Below are positions 17,160 through 25,689 of a stretch of 64,000 nucleotides of DNA, one piece after another (position 1 is the stretch's first letter; each line of letters begins with the position of its first letter). The translations under genes were made by a program, and so were the position numbers. Source of the stretch: DATMER01 sp963741305 (lineage in GTDB: Bacteria > Acidobacteriota > Thermoanaerobaculia > Multivoradales > UBA5704). The notes beneath the pieces are model-generated. The model saw only the letters and a program-made list of their open reading frames with translations, searched no databases and was not told the DNA's origin. The DNA is taken from NCBI GenBank assembly GCA_963741305.1, contig CAVUHL010000003.1, positions 744,001-808,000 of the forward strand. Direction: 5' to 3'.

Positions 17160-18205
17160 CCCTCCTCACAACGCCTGTCACCGAGCAGCTCGGAATTGAA
17201 GTACCGATCCTCTGCGGCGCGATGTACCCGTGCAGCAACCCGGAGCTGGTGGCCGCCGCCTCGGAGGCGGGGGCCATGGGCATCCTCCAGCCGCTCTCCC
17301 TGGTCTACGTCCATGGCCACGAATTCCGCGCCGGCCTGAAGCTGATCCGCAGCCTGACGGCGAAGCCGGTAGGGATGAACGTGATCGTGGAGCAGTCCTC
17401 CAAGGTCTACCTGGAGCGCATGCAGCTCTACATGGACACAGCCTTGGAAGAGGGGGTCCGCTTCTTCGTGACCTCGCTGGGGAATCCCCGCTGGGTCGTG
17501 GAGCGCGCGCACGCCGTGGGCGGCCGGGTCTATCACGACGTGACCGACCGCCGCTGGGGCCTCAAGGGGCTGGAGGCGGGGGTGGACGGGCTGATCGCGG
17601 TCAACAACCGGGCGGGCGGCCACGCCGGCTCGAAGAGCGCCGAGGAATTGCACGAAGAGCTGCACGACCTCGGCGTGCCCCTGGTCTGCGCCGGCGGGGT
17701 GGGAGATGAGGAGGGCTTCGTCAGGGCCTTGCAGATGGGCTACGCCGCGGTCCAGATGGGCACCCGCTTCATCGCCACGGCGGAATGCACGGCCCATCCC
17801 GACTACAAGAAGGCGATCCTCGACGCACGGGAGCAGGACGTCGTCCTGACCGAGCGGCTGACCGGGGTGCCGGTCTCGGTGATCCGCACGCCCTACATCG
17901 ACAAGCTGGGGACCAAGGCGGGTCCCTTCGGCCGCTGGATGCTCAAGGGGCGCAAGACCAAGCACTGGATGCGGATGATCTACTCCCTCCAGTCGCTCTG
18001 GAAGCTGAAGCGCTCCTCGGCACGCTCGTTCTCCTACAAGGATTACCTACAAGCGGGCAAGAGCGTGGAAGGGATCGAGGAGATCCTGCCGGTCGCGGAG
18101 GTGGTGCGGCGGTTTCGGATGGCGGGGTTGGCGGGGGAGGGCGCCATGAATGTCGCCCCTACAAGCAAGCTCCCGATGTCATCGCAAGAAGGGGCTCGCT
18201 TGTAG
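17156..18205 (+). CDS. nitronate monooxygenase / 2-nitropropane dioxygenase family flavoprotein
   Basis: 349 residues, TIM-barrel FMN enzyme. Visible motifs are GAMYPCSNPELVAAASEAGA at the N-terminus, NNRAGGHAG around residue 155 with the conserved catalytic His, and the FMN-phosphate segment VCAGGVGDEEGFVRAL plus MGTRFIATAEC. The family oxidises propionate 3-nitronate and alkyl nitronates, though many members act on other substrates. It starts inside the antitoxin-like stop codon (ATGA). The last 20 or so residues (from AMNVAPTSK) are encoded by one arm of a REP-like repeat, so the original C-terminus was probably shorter. Confidence 0.85.
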   Translation: MTLLTTPVTEQLGIEVPILCGAMYPCSNPELVAAASEAGAMGILQPLSLVYVHGHEFRAGLKLIRSLTAKPVGMNVIVEQSSKVYLERMQLYMDTALEEGVRFFVTSLGNPRWVVERAHAVGGRVYHDVTDRRWGLKGLEAGVDGLIAVNNRAGGHAGSKSAEELHEELHDLGVPLVCAGGVGDEEGFVRALQMGYAAVQMGTRFIATAECTAHPDYKKAILDAREQDVVLTERLTGVPVSVIRTPYIDKLGTKAGPFGRWMLKGRKTKHWMRMIYSLQSLWKLKRSSARSFSYKDYLQAGKSVEGIEEILPVAEVVRRFRMAGLAGEGAMNVAPTSKLPMSSQEGARL

Positions 18206-18230
18206 GGGCGTGATTCATCACGCCCGGGTG
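18133..18230. repeat. REP-like inverted repeat overlapping the end of the nitronate monooxygenase gene
   Basis: The left arm reads GGGCGCCATGAATGTCGCCC then CTACAAG; the right arm CTTGTAGGGGCG followed by TGATTCATCACGCCC is its imperfect complement, with about 35 bp between. The TTGTAGGGGC/GCCCCTACAAG ends are shared with the MITE-like elements at 23.2, 29.0 and 56.3 kb, suggesting one broad repeat family. Confidence 0.7.
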
Positions 18231-18246
18231 GGGGCTGGCCTCTAGC

Positions 18247-19683
18247 CTATCCCGGCGGCCTCGGGCACGCAGCCCCCGCGGGGAAGACCCAGTAGGCGAG
18301 CCCAGGCCCCTTCTCCTTCTTCGTCAGGGGGGAGCGCTCGTGCGGGGCTTTCCCGTCTCTCATCAGTCTTTGCATGTCGGCGATGACCGAGCAGTTGTCC
18401 CCGAAGTAGGAGTGCCCGAGCAGGCTGGTGTCCACCTGGGAGACGTCGACCGTGTCGATCCCGGAGAGCACGAGCACCTCAGGCTCGGTCTCCCCTGCCC
18501 GGGCCCAGCCGTGCACCTTCTTCGAGGCCTTGAGGGCGCCGTCCTTCGAGGAGGCGTAGAGGGTGACCCGCTTGCCGGCCCGGCGGAAGCTCTTCGCCAG
18601 GTTGGCGAACACCTGAGCATTGACGTCCGGCGCGGTGAGGAGGATTTCCTTGAACAGCGGCTGATCATTGCCGCGCATGGCCATTGCGATGCGGTCCAGG
18701 GCATCGGTCAGGGCGCGGTTCCCCATGCTGTGGGCCACCAGGTAGATGGAGCGGGCGCCGGAGCGCGTGGCGAGGTTGCGGAGGAAAGGCGCCAGGCTGA
18801 AGACCGTCGCCCGCACGCTGTCCTCGTCCTGCGTGTAGCCGGACAAGGATGCCTGCGAGGGCCAGCTATAGAGGACAGGCGCGCCGTCGACACCGAGGTC
18901 GTAGGCGAGTTGGGCCGTGCGCAGCACGGCGTCGTGGAAGTTCACGTTGTAGCCGTGGACGAAGACGAGCATCTCCTTGGCGACTGACTTCCCCAGGGTC
19001 CCCTGCAGCCGCCCGTAGAAGCCGTTCGGCCCAAGCTCCTCCAGCCCGAGCAGGACCATGTGCTTGCGGGGATCGGGCTCGAAATCCAGCTTCCAGATCG
19101 ACGGCCGCTCGATTTCGCCCATCCGGTGGTCCCTGGGGACGCTCACCTTGCAGACTCCCAGGTGCAGCAGGCCCTCGTCCTCCCCCTGCATCCGCATCCG
19201 CATGGGACCGAACCGCTCCTCCAAAGGCTTGTCGCGCCGCAGCTCGCGGTCGGTGCCGTAGAAGACCTCGACCTCGGCGTACCCCTTGTCGGGGTTGAGG
19301 CCGGGCGGCGCGATCGACGCCGTGGGGCGCACGGTCCTGACGACTCCCGGGCCCTCGAAAGCGCACTCGATGACCAGCCTGTCCTGGGCGGTCTCCGGGC
19401 CGAGGACCGCGGAGTGCTCGAAGGTGCTCCAGGGCGTCTTGACGATCAACCGGTACGGTCCCGGTTGGAGCCCCTCGAAGCTGAACCGGCCGTTTTCATC
19501 CGTGACGAGGACCCTGTCCTCGCGGCCTTCCATCTTCAAGGTCAGGTCCACTCCCGGCAGGGGGGCGCCGTCCGGAGAGGCCGCCCTGCCCCGGAGCTCG
19601 AAGAGCTCGGGCTCGGGCTGGGCATGGAGTACGGGCAGGGCCAGAAGCCAAGCCAGGGCGAACAGATGACAGACGCGCTTCAT
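18247..19683 (-). CDS. exported alpha/beta hydrolase (DUF900-type) with N-terminal carboxypeptidase-regulatory-like domain
   Basis: 478 residues. Signal peptide 1-21, then a beta-sandwich domain (LRGRAASPDGAPLPGVDLTL ... GRFSFEGLQPGPYRLIV) like carboxypeptidase regulatory/SdrD-B folds. Residues about 150-430 are a DUF900 alpha/beta hydrolase: YGTDRE at the start, MLVFVHGYNVNFHDA (oxyanion strand), nucleophile elbow VAHSMGN, LTAPDVNAQVF and LGHSYFGDN holding the likely Asp and His. It should be a periplasmic or secreted esterase/lipase-like enzyme; the substrate is unknown. The 3' end lies about 40 bp from the convergent nitronate monooxygenase gene. Confidence 0.8.
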   Translation of the reverse strand: MKRVCHLFALAWLLALPVLHAQPEPELFELRGRAASPDGAPLPGVDLTLKMEGREDRVLVTDENGRFSFEGLQPGPYRLIVKTPWSTFEHSAVLGPETAQDRLVIECAFEGPGVVRTVRPTASIAPPGLNPDKGYAEVEVFYGTDRELRRDKPLEERFGPMRMRMQGEDEGLLHLGVCKVSVPRDHRMGEIERPSIWKLDFEPDPRKHMVLLGLEELGPNGFYGRLQGTLGKSVAKEMLVFVHGYNVNFHDAVLRTAQLAYDLGVDGAPVLYSWPSQASLSGYTQDEDSVRATVFSLAPFLRNLATRSGARSIYLVAHSMGNRALTDALDRIAMAMRGNDQPLFKEILLTAPDVNAQVFANLAKSFRRAGKRVTLYASSKDGALKASKKVHGWARAGETEPEVLVLSGIDTVDVSQVDTSLLGHSYFGDNCSVIADMQRLMRDGKAPHERSPLTKKEKGPGLAYWVFPAGAACPRPPG

Positions 19684-19762
19684 AGATCCTCATTATAGAA
19701 GGCGCGCTGAAGCGGAGACTGTTACCGAGGTGCGATAGATTGAGGAGAGGAGGAGCACACAC

Positions 19763-20158
19763 ATGAGTGAGATGCCGAAGCCCAAGGTGGGGACTGTCTC
19801 GTGGACCGATCTGACCATCCCGAATGCCGACGAGGTCCGCGATTTCTATGCCGCGGTCACCGGCTGGAAGCCCGAGGCCCTGAGCATGGGGGATTACAAC
19901 GATTACGTCATGTCCACCCCGGAAGGTACGGGAGTCGCGGGCGTCTGCCATGCGCGGGGAACCAACGCCGACATGCCGCCGCAGTGGCTGATCTACATCA
20001 CGGTCGAGAGCGTGGACGAGAGCATCCGCCAGTGCGAGCAGCTGGGCGGCAAGGTGATCGCCGGGCCCAAGAAGATGGGTGCCGGAAAGTACTGCGTGAT
20101 CCAGGATCCGGCTGGCGCCGTGGCCGGGCTGATCGACACCGGGGAGAACCAGGGATGA
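19763..20158 (+). CDS. VOC (glyoxalase/bleomycin-resistance-like) family protein
   Basis: 131 residues, one VOC domain: VSWTDLTIPNADEVRDFYAA near the start, YITVESVDESIRQCEQLGGK in the middle and VIQDPAGAVAGL at the end. Such proteins bind a divalent metal with a His/Glu set across two beta-alpha-beta-beta-beta units; here the usual first His is replaced (WTDLTI), so metal binding is uncertain. A GAGGAGAGGAGGAGC site precedes the ATG. The stop overlaps the arginase-like gene as ATGA, so the two form a small operon. Confidence 0.85.
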   Translation: MSEMPKPKVGTVSWTDLTIPNADEVRDFYAAVTGWKPEALSMGDYNDYVMSTPEGTGVAGVCHARGTNADMPPQWLIYITVESVDESIRQCEQLGGKVIAGPKKMGAGKYCVIQDPAGAVAGLIDTGENQG

Positions 20159-20988
20159 GGCTGACCCTGATCCAGGTGCCGTACGACTCGGGCCACTTCG
20201 GAGCGCGGATGGGCCGCGGGCCGCTCCACCTGATCGAGCAGGGGCTGGCGGGCGCGCTGGAGCGCGCCGGGCATGAGGTCGAGGTGGTCCCCATCCGGCT
20301 CGAAGGCTTCCTCACCGAGGTAACTTCGGCGCCTCTGCTGCACCGCCAAGTGGCGGAGAAGGTGTCTCGAGCGCGGGAGGATGGCCGGCTGCCCGTGGTC
20401 CTTTCCGGCAACTGCAACGCCGCGGCCGTGGGCAGCCTGGCTGGGATTGGAAAGGCGGGGGTGGTCTGGATGGACGCCCATGGCGACTTGAACACGCCAG
20501 ACACCTCGCCCTCGGGCTTCTTCGACGGCATGGCCATCTCGGTCGCGATGGGAACGGCGTGGCCGACCCTGACCGCGAAGCTCCCGGGGTTCCATCCGCT
20601 GGACCCGCGCAACGTCGTCCACATCGGGGCCCGCGACTTCGATCCCCCGGAGTTGGAGGTGATCGAGCGCGCGGGCATCGCCCGCATCGGAGTCGAGGAG
20701 CTGGATGGCCTCGACGCCGCCCTTGCAGACCTCGCCACCCGTGTGGACCAGGCCTACATCCACATGGATCTGGACGTCCTCGACCCAACCGAGCTGAGAG
20801 CCAACGTCTACTCCGTGCCGGGTGGGATGACGGTCGCCCAGGTAGAGGAAGTGGTCCGGGCTACCGGACGGCATCTGAAGATCGCCGCGGCGGGCATCAC
20901 CGCCTATGACCCGGACCAGGACCCCGAGGGGCGGGGCGTGCGGGTGGCCGAGCGGCTGCTGAAGGCGCTTGGAACCCTCACCCCCTAG
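20155..20988 (+). CDS. arginase/agmatinase-superfamily protein lacking one metal ligand
   Basis: 277 residues. It has the ureohydrolase fold motifs WMDAHGDLNTPDTSPSGFFD (Asp, His, Asp metal ligands) and HMDLDVLDP (the last two Asp ligands). Where true arginases and agmatinases have GGDHS, with the first Mn ligand His, this protein reads LSGNCNAAAVGS, so that His is missing. The family hydrolyses guanidino groups (arginine, agmatine, guanidinobutyrate, formiminoglutamate). With a ligand missing the substrate or even activity is open. Translationally coupled to the VOC gene. Confidence 0.8.
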   Translation: MRLTLIQVPYDSGHFGARMGRGPLHLIEQGLAGALERAGHEVEVVPIRLEGFLTEVTSAPLLHRQVAEKVSRAREDGRLPVVLSGNCNAAAVGSLAGIGKAGVVWMDAHGDLNTPDTSPSGFFDGMAISVAMGTAWPTLTAKLPGFHPLDPRNVVHIGARDFDPPELEVIERAGIARIGVEELDGLDAALADLATRVDQAYIHMDLDVLDPTELRANVYSVPGGMTVAQVEEVVRATGRHLKIAAAGITAYDPDQDPEGRGVRVAERLLKALGTLTP

Positions 20989-21137
20989 CCCCCTCTCCCA
21001 CACGCACTCACACCCGCCCGGGAGAGGGGGGACCGGATCGGACGGATCTTCTGTTTTGCTGTTGCTGTTGGGCGGTGGCGCCCCTCGCCCGGGCGGGTGT
21101 GAGTGCGTGTGGGAGAGGGGACGGGGGTGAGGGTTCC
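20977..21137. repeat. REP-like element, CCCTCACCCCC type
   Basis: A long inverted repeat: the left end reads CCCTCACCCCCTAGCCCCCT then CTCCCACACGCACTCACACC; the right end is its near complement (GGGTGTGAGTGCGTGTGGGA, then GGACGGGGGTGAGGG), with a diverged middle. It starts at the arginase-like stop codon. It belongs to the family also seen at 25,688-25,826 and 43,652-43,790. Confidence 0.8.
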
Positions 21138-21161
21138 GGCGGAAAGTACTAAGATGGCCCC

Positions 21162-21542
21162 ATGGCAGACAAAAGCAAGATCTGGGAGCTGCTCGGGCGG
21201 TCGGTGAAGTGGGAAGAAGTCGTCCGCCACGGCCCGAAGATCGTCGAGGCCGCCCGCATCCTCTACGAGAGCAACCGGCAGCGACAGCAGCAGTCAACTG
21301 GCTCCGCCGGCACAGCGTCCGGTCCCGATCCCGGCCGTCTCGCCGATCTGGATAAGCGGATCCGGCGGCTGGAGGAGAACGAGACCGAGCAGGCGGCTCT
21401 CGTCACCGACATCGCGAATCAGCTCGAATCCCTCACGCGAAGCGTCGATGCCCTCGGCTCCCGGGTGCAGACGCTCCTCTGGCTCGGCGGCGGCGCGCTG
21501 GTGGTAGGCTTGGTGGCCCTGGCGCTGTCACTCACGCGTTAG
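21162..21542 (+). CDS. small coiled-coil protein with C-terminal membrane anchor
   Basis: 126 residues. Two N-terminal helices (SKIWELLGRSVKWEEVVRHG), a Gln/Ser/Gly-rich linker, a coiled coil of about 45 residues (DLDKRIRRLEENETEQAALV) and a C-terminal transmembrane helix LLWLGGGALVVGLVALAL. A tail-anchored layout, cytoplasmic coiled coil. No family recognised. Confidence 0.65.
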   Translation: MADKSKIWELLGRSVKWEEVVRHGPKIVEAARILYESNRQRQQQSTGSAGTASGPDPGRLADLDKRIRRLEENETEQAALVTDIANQLESLTRSVDALGSRVQTLLWLGGGALVVGLVALALSLTR

Positions 21543-21559
21543 GCTCCGAGGCAGCCGGC

Positions 21560-21578
21560 GGCCTCGACCGTCGAGGCC
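21560..21578. terminator. possible bidirectional terminator hairpin
   Basis: An 8-bp stem (GGCCTCGA / TCGAGGCC) with a 3-nt loop between the convergent ends of the coiled-coil gene and the MFS gene. No T-tract follows, so intrinsic termination is only a guess. Confidence 0.35.
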
Positions 21579-21644
21579 GCCCACTCCCCGGGATTAGACT
21601 CCCCCTGAAACAGGCCGGATTAAAAACCTATTTCAAGAAGATCT

Positions 21645-23210
21645 TCATTCGTCGATCGAACGGTCCTTGGTCTCGCGGAGGAACAGCGCGCCGATGACCA
21701 CCGTCATCAGCGCGACGGCAATTGGGTACCAGAGGCCGGCGTAGATGTTGCCCGCCCGCGCCACCATGGCGGTCGCGAGCAGCGGCAGCATGCCGCCGAA
21801 CCAACCGTTGCCAATGTGGTAGGGCAGCGACATCGACGTGTAGCGGATGCGGGCGGGGAAGAGCTCAACCAGAAAAGCGGCGATCGGTCCGTAGACCATG
21901 GTCACGTAGAGCACCAGGATGAACAGGATCAGCACGGTCATCGGATAGTTGATCCGCGACTTGTCCACCGCGGCGGGATAGCCGGTCTGCGCCAGCGCCT
22001 CCTTGTAGCGCGCCTCGTCCCATCCGGCCAGCTCGACTGTCCCGATGCGGGTGACCAGCTCCTCCCCGGGTTTGGATTCGAAGGAGAGCCCCGCCTTGGT
22101 GAGGAAGTCCTTGGCGCGGTCGCAGTCCGTGAACTCCGTGTTCGGCCCGATGAAAACGTGGAAGTTGCAGTCGCTCGCCGTGACCGAAATCGGGTTCGTC
22201 TCGTTGTACTCCTCGAGCGCCGGGTTGACGAAGTGGGTAAGCCCCTTGAACAGCGGGAAGTAAGTCAAAGCCGCGATCAGGCATCCGGCGAGGATGATCT
22301 TCAGCCGGCCGATGCGGTCGGACAACCTTCCGAAGACGATGAAGAACGGGGTGGCGAGCGCCAGCGAGATGCCGACCACGGTGTACGCGGTCAGGTAGTC
22401 GAGCTTGAGCGAGATGGTCAGGAAGAAGAGCGCGTAGAACTGGCCCGTGTACCAGACCACGCCCTGCCCGGCCGTCGCTCCGAGCAGCGAGAGCAGCACG
22501 TACTTGTTGTTCGGGTAGTGCAGGAAGCTCTCGCGCAGCGGCGCCTTGGAGCCCTTGCCCTGTGCCTTCATCTCGCGGAAGACCGGCGACTCTTCGAGCT
22601 TGACGCGGATGTAGATGGAGAAGATCAGCAGCACCAGCGACACCAGGAAGGGCAGGCGCCATCCCCAGCGCGTGAACGTATCGACCGGCATCAGGCCGCG
22701 GCAGAGGCCGATCACGAGCAGCGACAGGAAGAAGCCCAGCGTGGCGGTGGTCTGGATCCAGCTCGTGGCGGCGCCGCGGTTGCGGTCCGTGGCATGTTCC
22801 GCTACGTAGGTGGCCGCGCCGCCGTATTCCCCTCCCAGAGCGAGGCCCTGGAGCAGGCGCAGGAGGACCAGGATGACCGGAGCGGCCATGCCGATCGCCT
22901 CGTACGTGGGCAGCAGGCCGACGCCGAAGGTCGCCGCGCCCATGACCACGATGGTCAGCAGGAACGTGTGCTTGCGGCCAACCAGGTCGCCAAGGCGCCC
23001 GAACACCAGGGCGCCGAAGGGCCGCACCAGGAACCCGGCGGCGTAGGTGGCGAACGCCGCGAGCAGCGCCGCCGTGTCATTGCCCTTGGGGAAGAACAGC
23101 GCCGCGAAGAACGGCGCCAGCGTGGCGTAGAGGTAGAAGTCGTACCACTCGAAGACAGTGCCGAGCGACGAGGCGAAGATGACCCTGCGTTCTTCGGACC
23201 TTGCTGACAT
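21645..23210 (-). CDS. MFS transporter, metabolite:H+ symporter (MHS) type
   Basis: 521 residues from ATG 23210 (MSARSEERRVIFASSLGTVF); the open frame runs further upstream through a MITE-like repeat, which is unlikely to be translated. Twelve predicted spans with FEWYDFYLYATLAPFFAALF in TM1, the GRLGDLVGRKHT loop 2-3 motif and RLLQGLALGGEYGGAATYVA in TM4, all typical of MHS-family proton symporters such as ProP, ShiA or KgtP. A loop of about 90 residues, with three Cys or so, interrupts the second half (ASDCNFHVFIGPNTEFTDCD). Substrate is probably a small organic acid or osmolyte, not determinable here. Confidence 0.88.
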   Translation of the reverse strand: MSARSEERRVIFASSLGTVFEWYDFYLYATLAPFFAALFFPKGNDTAALLAAFATYAAGFLVRPFGALVFGRLGDLVGRKHTFLLTIVVMGAATFGVGLLPTYEAIGMAAPVILVLLRLLQGLALGGEYGGAATYVAEHATDRNRGAATSWIQTTATLGFFLSLLVIGLCRGLMPVDTFTRWGWRLPFLVSLVLLIFSIYIRVKLEESPVFREMKAQGKGSKAPLRESFLHYPNNKYVLLSLLGATAGQGVVWYTGQFYALFFLTISLKLDYLTAYTVVGISLALATPFFIVFGRLSDRIGRLKIILAGCLIAALTYFPLFKGLTHFVNPALEEYNETNPISVTASDCNFHVFIGPNTEFTDCDRAKDFLTKAGLSFESKPGEELVTRIGTVELAGWDEARYKEALAQTGYPAAVDKSRINYPMTVLILFILVLYVTMVYGPIAAFLVELFPARIRYTSMSLPYHIGNGWFGGMLPLLATAMVARAGNIYAGLWYPIAVALMTVVIGALFLRETKDRSIDE

Positions 23211-23212
23211 GG

Positions 23213-23345
23213 TTAGTGCTCTGTCACGCCGGAAAAGATGGATCCTTTGTAGGGGCACCTCTTGTGGGTGCCCTCCGGAGGGCGGCCACAAGAGCCGCCC
23301 CTACATGAAACGCTATCCATCATTCGGCCTGTGACGAGGTACTAG
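23213..23345. mobile_element. MITE-like palindromic element, copy 1
   Basis: About 130 bp with imperfect terminal inverted repeats (TAGTGCTCTGTCACG at the left, CTGTGACGAGGTACTAG at the right) and a strong inner palindrome, GTAGGGGCACCTCTTGTGGG to GAGCCGCCCCTAC. Copy 2 at 28,999-29,134 is about 90% identical over the whole length by eye. The right end supplies the stop codon of the next gene. No transposase is encoded, so it would need one in trans. Confidence 0.75.
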
Positions 23346-23779
23346 ATGAAGGGGATGACCTGTCCAAGAACGCCGATGATGCCGTTGAGCGCCGAGGCCC
23401 AGGAGGATGCGCCGGTGAGGTCGCCGAGCGATTTCCCGAGCGCCTGGATCCCCGTTTGCAACTCGGCGCTGTGCTTCTCCAGGCTGTCCGCGATGTCGCT
23501 GAGCTGGGCCGTGTTGAGCTGGTTGATCACCGAGGTCAGGTGGAGCCGCGCCGCCACGAAGGCCTGTTTGTCGGCGTCCGGAAGCTGCTGCACCTGCTGC
23601 ACGACCTCGATGCCGTAGAGCTGGACCTCGATCGTCCGCAGGCCGTCGAGGAGCTGATTCAGGTCGGCCTGAGTATCGGCGGGATTGGCGAGGGCCTTGT
23701 CGGCCTCCGCCTGCGCCTGGTCCGCGTCGGCCTGGGCGTCAGTCACAGGGTTGTCTACAGGATTGGCGGGATCGCTCAT
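23342..23779 (-). CDS. hypothetical acidic helical protein
   Basis: 145 residues, no signal peptide. The N-terminus is an Asp/Ala/Gln-rich stretch (DAQADADQAQAEADKALANP), followed by amphipathic helices and a hydrophobic C-terminus (ALNGIIGVLGQVIPFI). It overlaps the upstream lipoprotein gene by 4 bp, and both proteins have Gln/Leu-rich helices, so they probably act together. No family recognised. Its stop codon lies in the end of a MITE-like element. Confidence 0.65.
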   Translation of the reverse strand: MSDPANPVDNPVTDAQADADQAQAEADKALANPADTQADLNQLLDGLRTIEVQLYGIEVVQQVQQLPDADKQAFVAARLHLTSVINQLNTAQLSDIADSLEKHSAELQTGIQALGKSLGDLTGASSWASALNGIIGVLGQVIPFI

Positions 23780-24681
23780 TGGCTTGCTCCGGTGGTTTGT
23801 GGGGTCTTCTTCAGGGCTTCGAGGCTCGCGATGACCGGGGCGAGGTCGTCCGTGATCGCCTGGACCTCCGCGGCGGTGAGATCGTTCGTGAGCAGCTTGT
23901 TCCAGGCCTGCTGCAGGTCCCTCGCCGCCTGGGCCGCGGTGTTCACCTGTGCCACCAGCTCCGGCTGGGAGAGCAGCGAGTAGCGCTCGGACATCCAGCT
24001 CTGCTGCGTGCCCGCGTTGACCTGGCCGGCGATGAGGGGAGCCACGACCTGTTGATCATAGCTCTGGGCGGTGGTGAACCGGGCATTGGCCTCGGCCTGG
24101 CTGCCGAGCACCGCGAGCAGGTTCTGCTGGAGCTGGAGGATCTGGGCGATCGTCTCCTTGCGCGCTGCGAGCTCGCGCTGCAGCTCCTTGCCCTGGATCT
24201 CCTTGACGACGAGGTTCCCGACGCTGCCGGCCGCCGTCGCCACGGCCGTCCCCTGCGCGATGCTCGTGCCGCGCACCTCCTGGGTAACGCTGCCCAGGGT
24301 TGTGGCCAGAGCCTGGACCTCGGTCGCGAAGGATTGCGGCGCGCTGCTCGTCGCCAGACCCGCCAGAGCCTGGAAATAACTGCCCAGCAGGGTGGTCTGC
24401 AACTGGATGCGGTTCAGCTCCGCCAGGTAGGCCCGCATGTCCTGGTCCTGTTTTTGAATATCGGACAGGGCAACCGGTGCGAGGGCCCGGCTTTGCAGCA
24501 GCTTTACCGAGTTGGCGTCGACGGTACTGTTGCCGACCTGGGTGATGAGGCCTGTTACCGCCTGGGTATAGGCGGTACCGGCGGAGGCGAAGGCCTGGAA
24601 TTGGGGGACCTTGGCTGTCGCGCAGCCCGTGAGGGCGGCGAGCAGCAGGACCGGCAGGAGCAGGCGGACGGCTCTCTTCAT
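23776..24681 (-). CDS. lipoprotein, mostly helical
   Basis: 301 residues with a lipoprotein signal: LLLPVLLLAALTGCATAK, lipobox LTGC with Cys19. The mature protein is long Ala/Gln/Leu helices and could form a helical bundle under the outer membrane. No family recognised. The stop/start overlap (ATGA) with the downstream 145-residue gene indicates an operon of two. Confidence 0.75.
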   Translation of the reverse strand: MKRAVRLLLPVLLLAALTGCATAKVPQFQAFASAGTAYTQAVTGLITQVGNSTVDANSVKLLQSRALAPVALSDIQKQDQDMRAYLAELNRIQLQTTLLGSYFQALAGLATSSAPQSFATEVQALATTLGSVTQEVRGTSIAQGTAVATAAGSVGNLVVKEIQGKELQRELAARKETIAQILQLQQNLLAVLGSQAEANARFTTAQSYDQQVVAPLIAGQVNAGTQQSWMSERYSLLSQPELVAQVNTAAQAARDLQQAWNKLLTNDLTAAEVQAITDDLAPVIASLEALKKTPQTTGASQ

Positions 24682-24765
24682 GTCGTTGTCTCCAGTGGAA
24701 CGGCCGCCGCAGTATACCCGGTAACATTTGAATCAGAAGGGCTGATCCGTGCGGAGATTCTTGCA

Positions 24766-25689
24766 ATGACCGACATCCTCTACATCACGGGCCATGGGTA
24801 TTCGGGCTCGACGCTTCTGACCTTCCTCCTGGACGCCCATCCCCAGATCGCCACGGTCGGCGAGCTGGGGATCGCCGAGCAGGCGAAGAGCCAGACCACG
24901 CCCGAGGAGTACCTGTGCTCGTGCCGCGCCCCGGTGAGGGAGTGCGGGTTCTGGCGCCGCGTCAGCCGGGAGATGGGGGAGCGGGGGATTCCCTTCGACG
25001 TGTGGGATTCCGATCTGGACTTCCGGGCTAAGGGTGGAGGCATCTCCGACGTGATCCTGCGTGCTGTCCAGCGCGGTCCGGTCCTGGAGGCGGCCCGCAG
25101 CATCGGCGTCCGGGCCGTCCCCGGAGCCCGGCGCGAGCTCTCCCGGATCCTCTCCCGGATCGAGGCCCTGGCCGAGGTCGTCACCGGCATCAAGGGCAGC
25201 CGCATCTTCCTGGACAGCTCCAAGCGGCCCGAGCGCGCGGTCTTCATGCGCCGCATCCCGAGCTTCGACATGCGGGTGCTCCACCTCGTCCGGGACGGCC
25301 GCGCCGTCTCCTGGTCGAACATGAAGAACCTCGGCGCCGGCCCCGAGGCCGCCGCGGATTCCTGGGTTGCCGACAACCGGGCGGCCGAGCAGGCCCGGCG
25401 CTATTTCCCGAAGGACCGGTGGATGACCCTCCGCTACGAGGACCTCTGCGCGGACCCTGCCGGCACCCTGTCGAAGATCTACACCTTCTCCGGCCTTCCT
25501 CCCGGCAATGGTGTCCCCGAGTTCCGCGAGGGCGAGCACCACGTCATCGGCAACCGCATGCGCCTGTCGTCGACCTCGGAGATCCGCATCGACGACCGCT
25601 GGAAGACGGCCCTCGAGCCCGAGCAGATGGCAGTGGTCGAGAGCCGGGTGGGGGAGCTGAACCGGGGCTACGGCTATGGCAAGCTCTGA
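24766..25689 (+). CDS. sulfotransferase-family protein
   Basis: 307 residues. The N-terminal YITGHGYSGSTLLTFLLDAH is the PAPS 5'-phosphosulfate-binding loop and the segment LHLVRDGRAVSWSNM near residue 180 is the 3'-phosphate-binding motif. It would transfer sulfate from PAPS to a hydroxyl or amine of a glycan, lipid or small molecule. It begins a run of genes (oxidoreductase/epimerase fusion, GT4) that suggests a surface or lipid glycan. Start ATG 24766 is chosen because the P-loop follows at once. Confidence 0.85.
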   Translation: MTDILYITGHGYSGSTLLTFLLDAHPQIATVGELGIAEQAKSQTTPEEYLCSCRAPVRECGFWRRVSREMGERGIPFDVWDSDLDFRAKGGGISDVILRAVQRGPVLEAARSIGVRAVPGARRELSRILSRIEALAEVVTGIKGSRIFLDSSKRPERAVFMRRIPSFDMRVLHLVRDGRAVSWSNMKNLGAGPEAAADSWVADNRAAEQARRYFPKDRWMTLRYEDLCADPAGTLSKIYTFSGLPPGNGVPEFREGEHHVIGNRMRLSSTSEIRIDDRWKTALEPEQMAVVESRVGELNRGYGYGKL

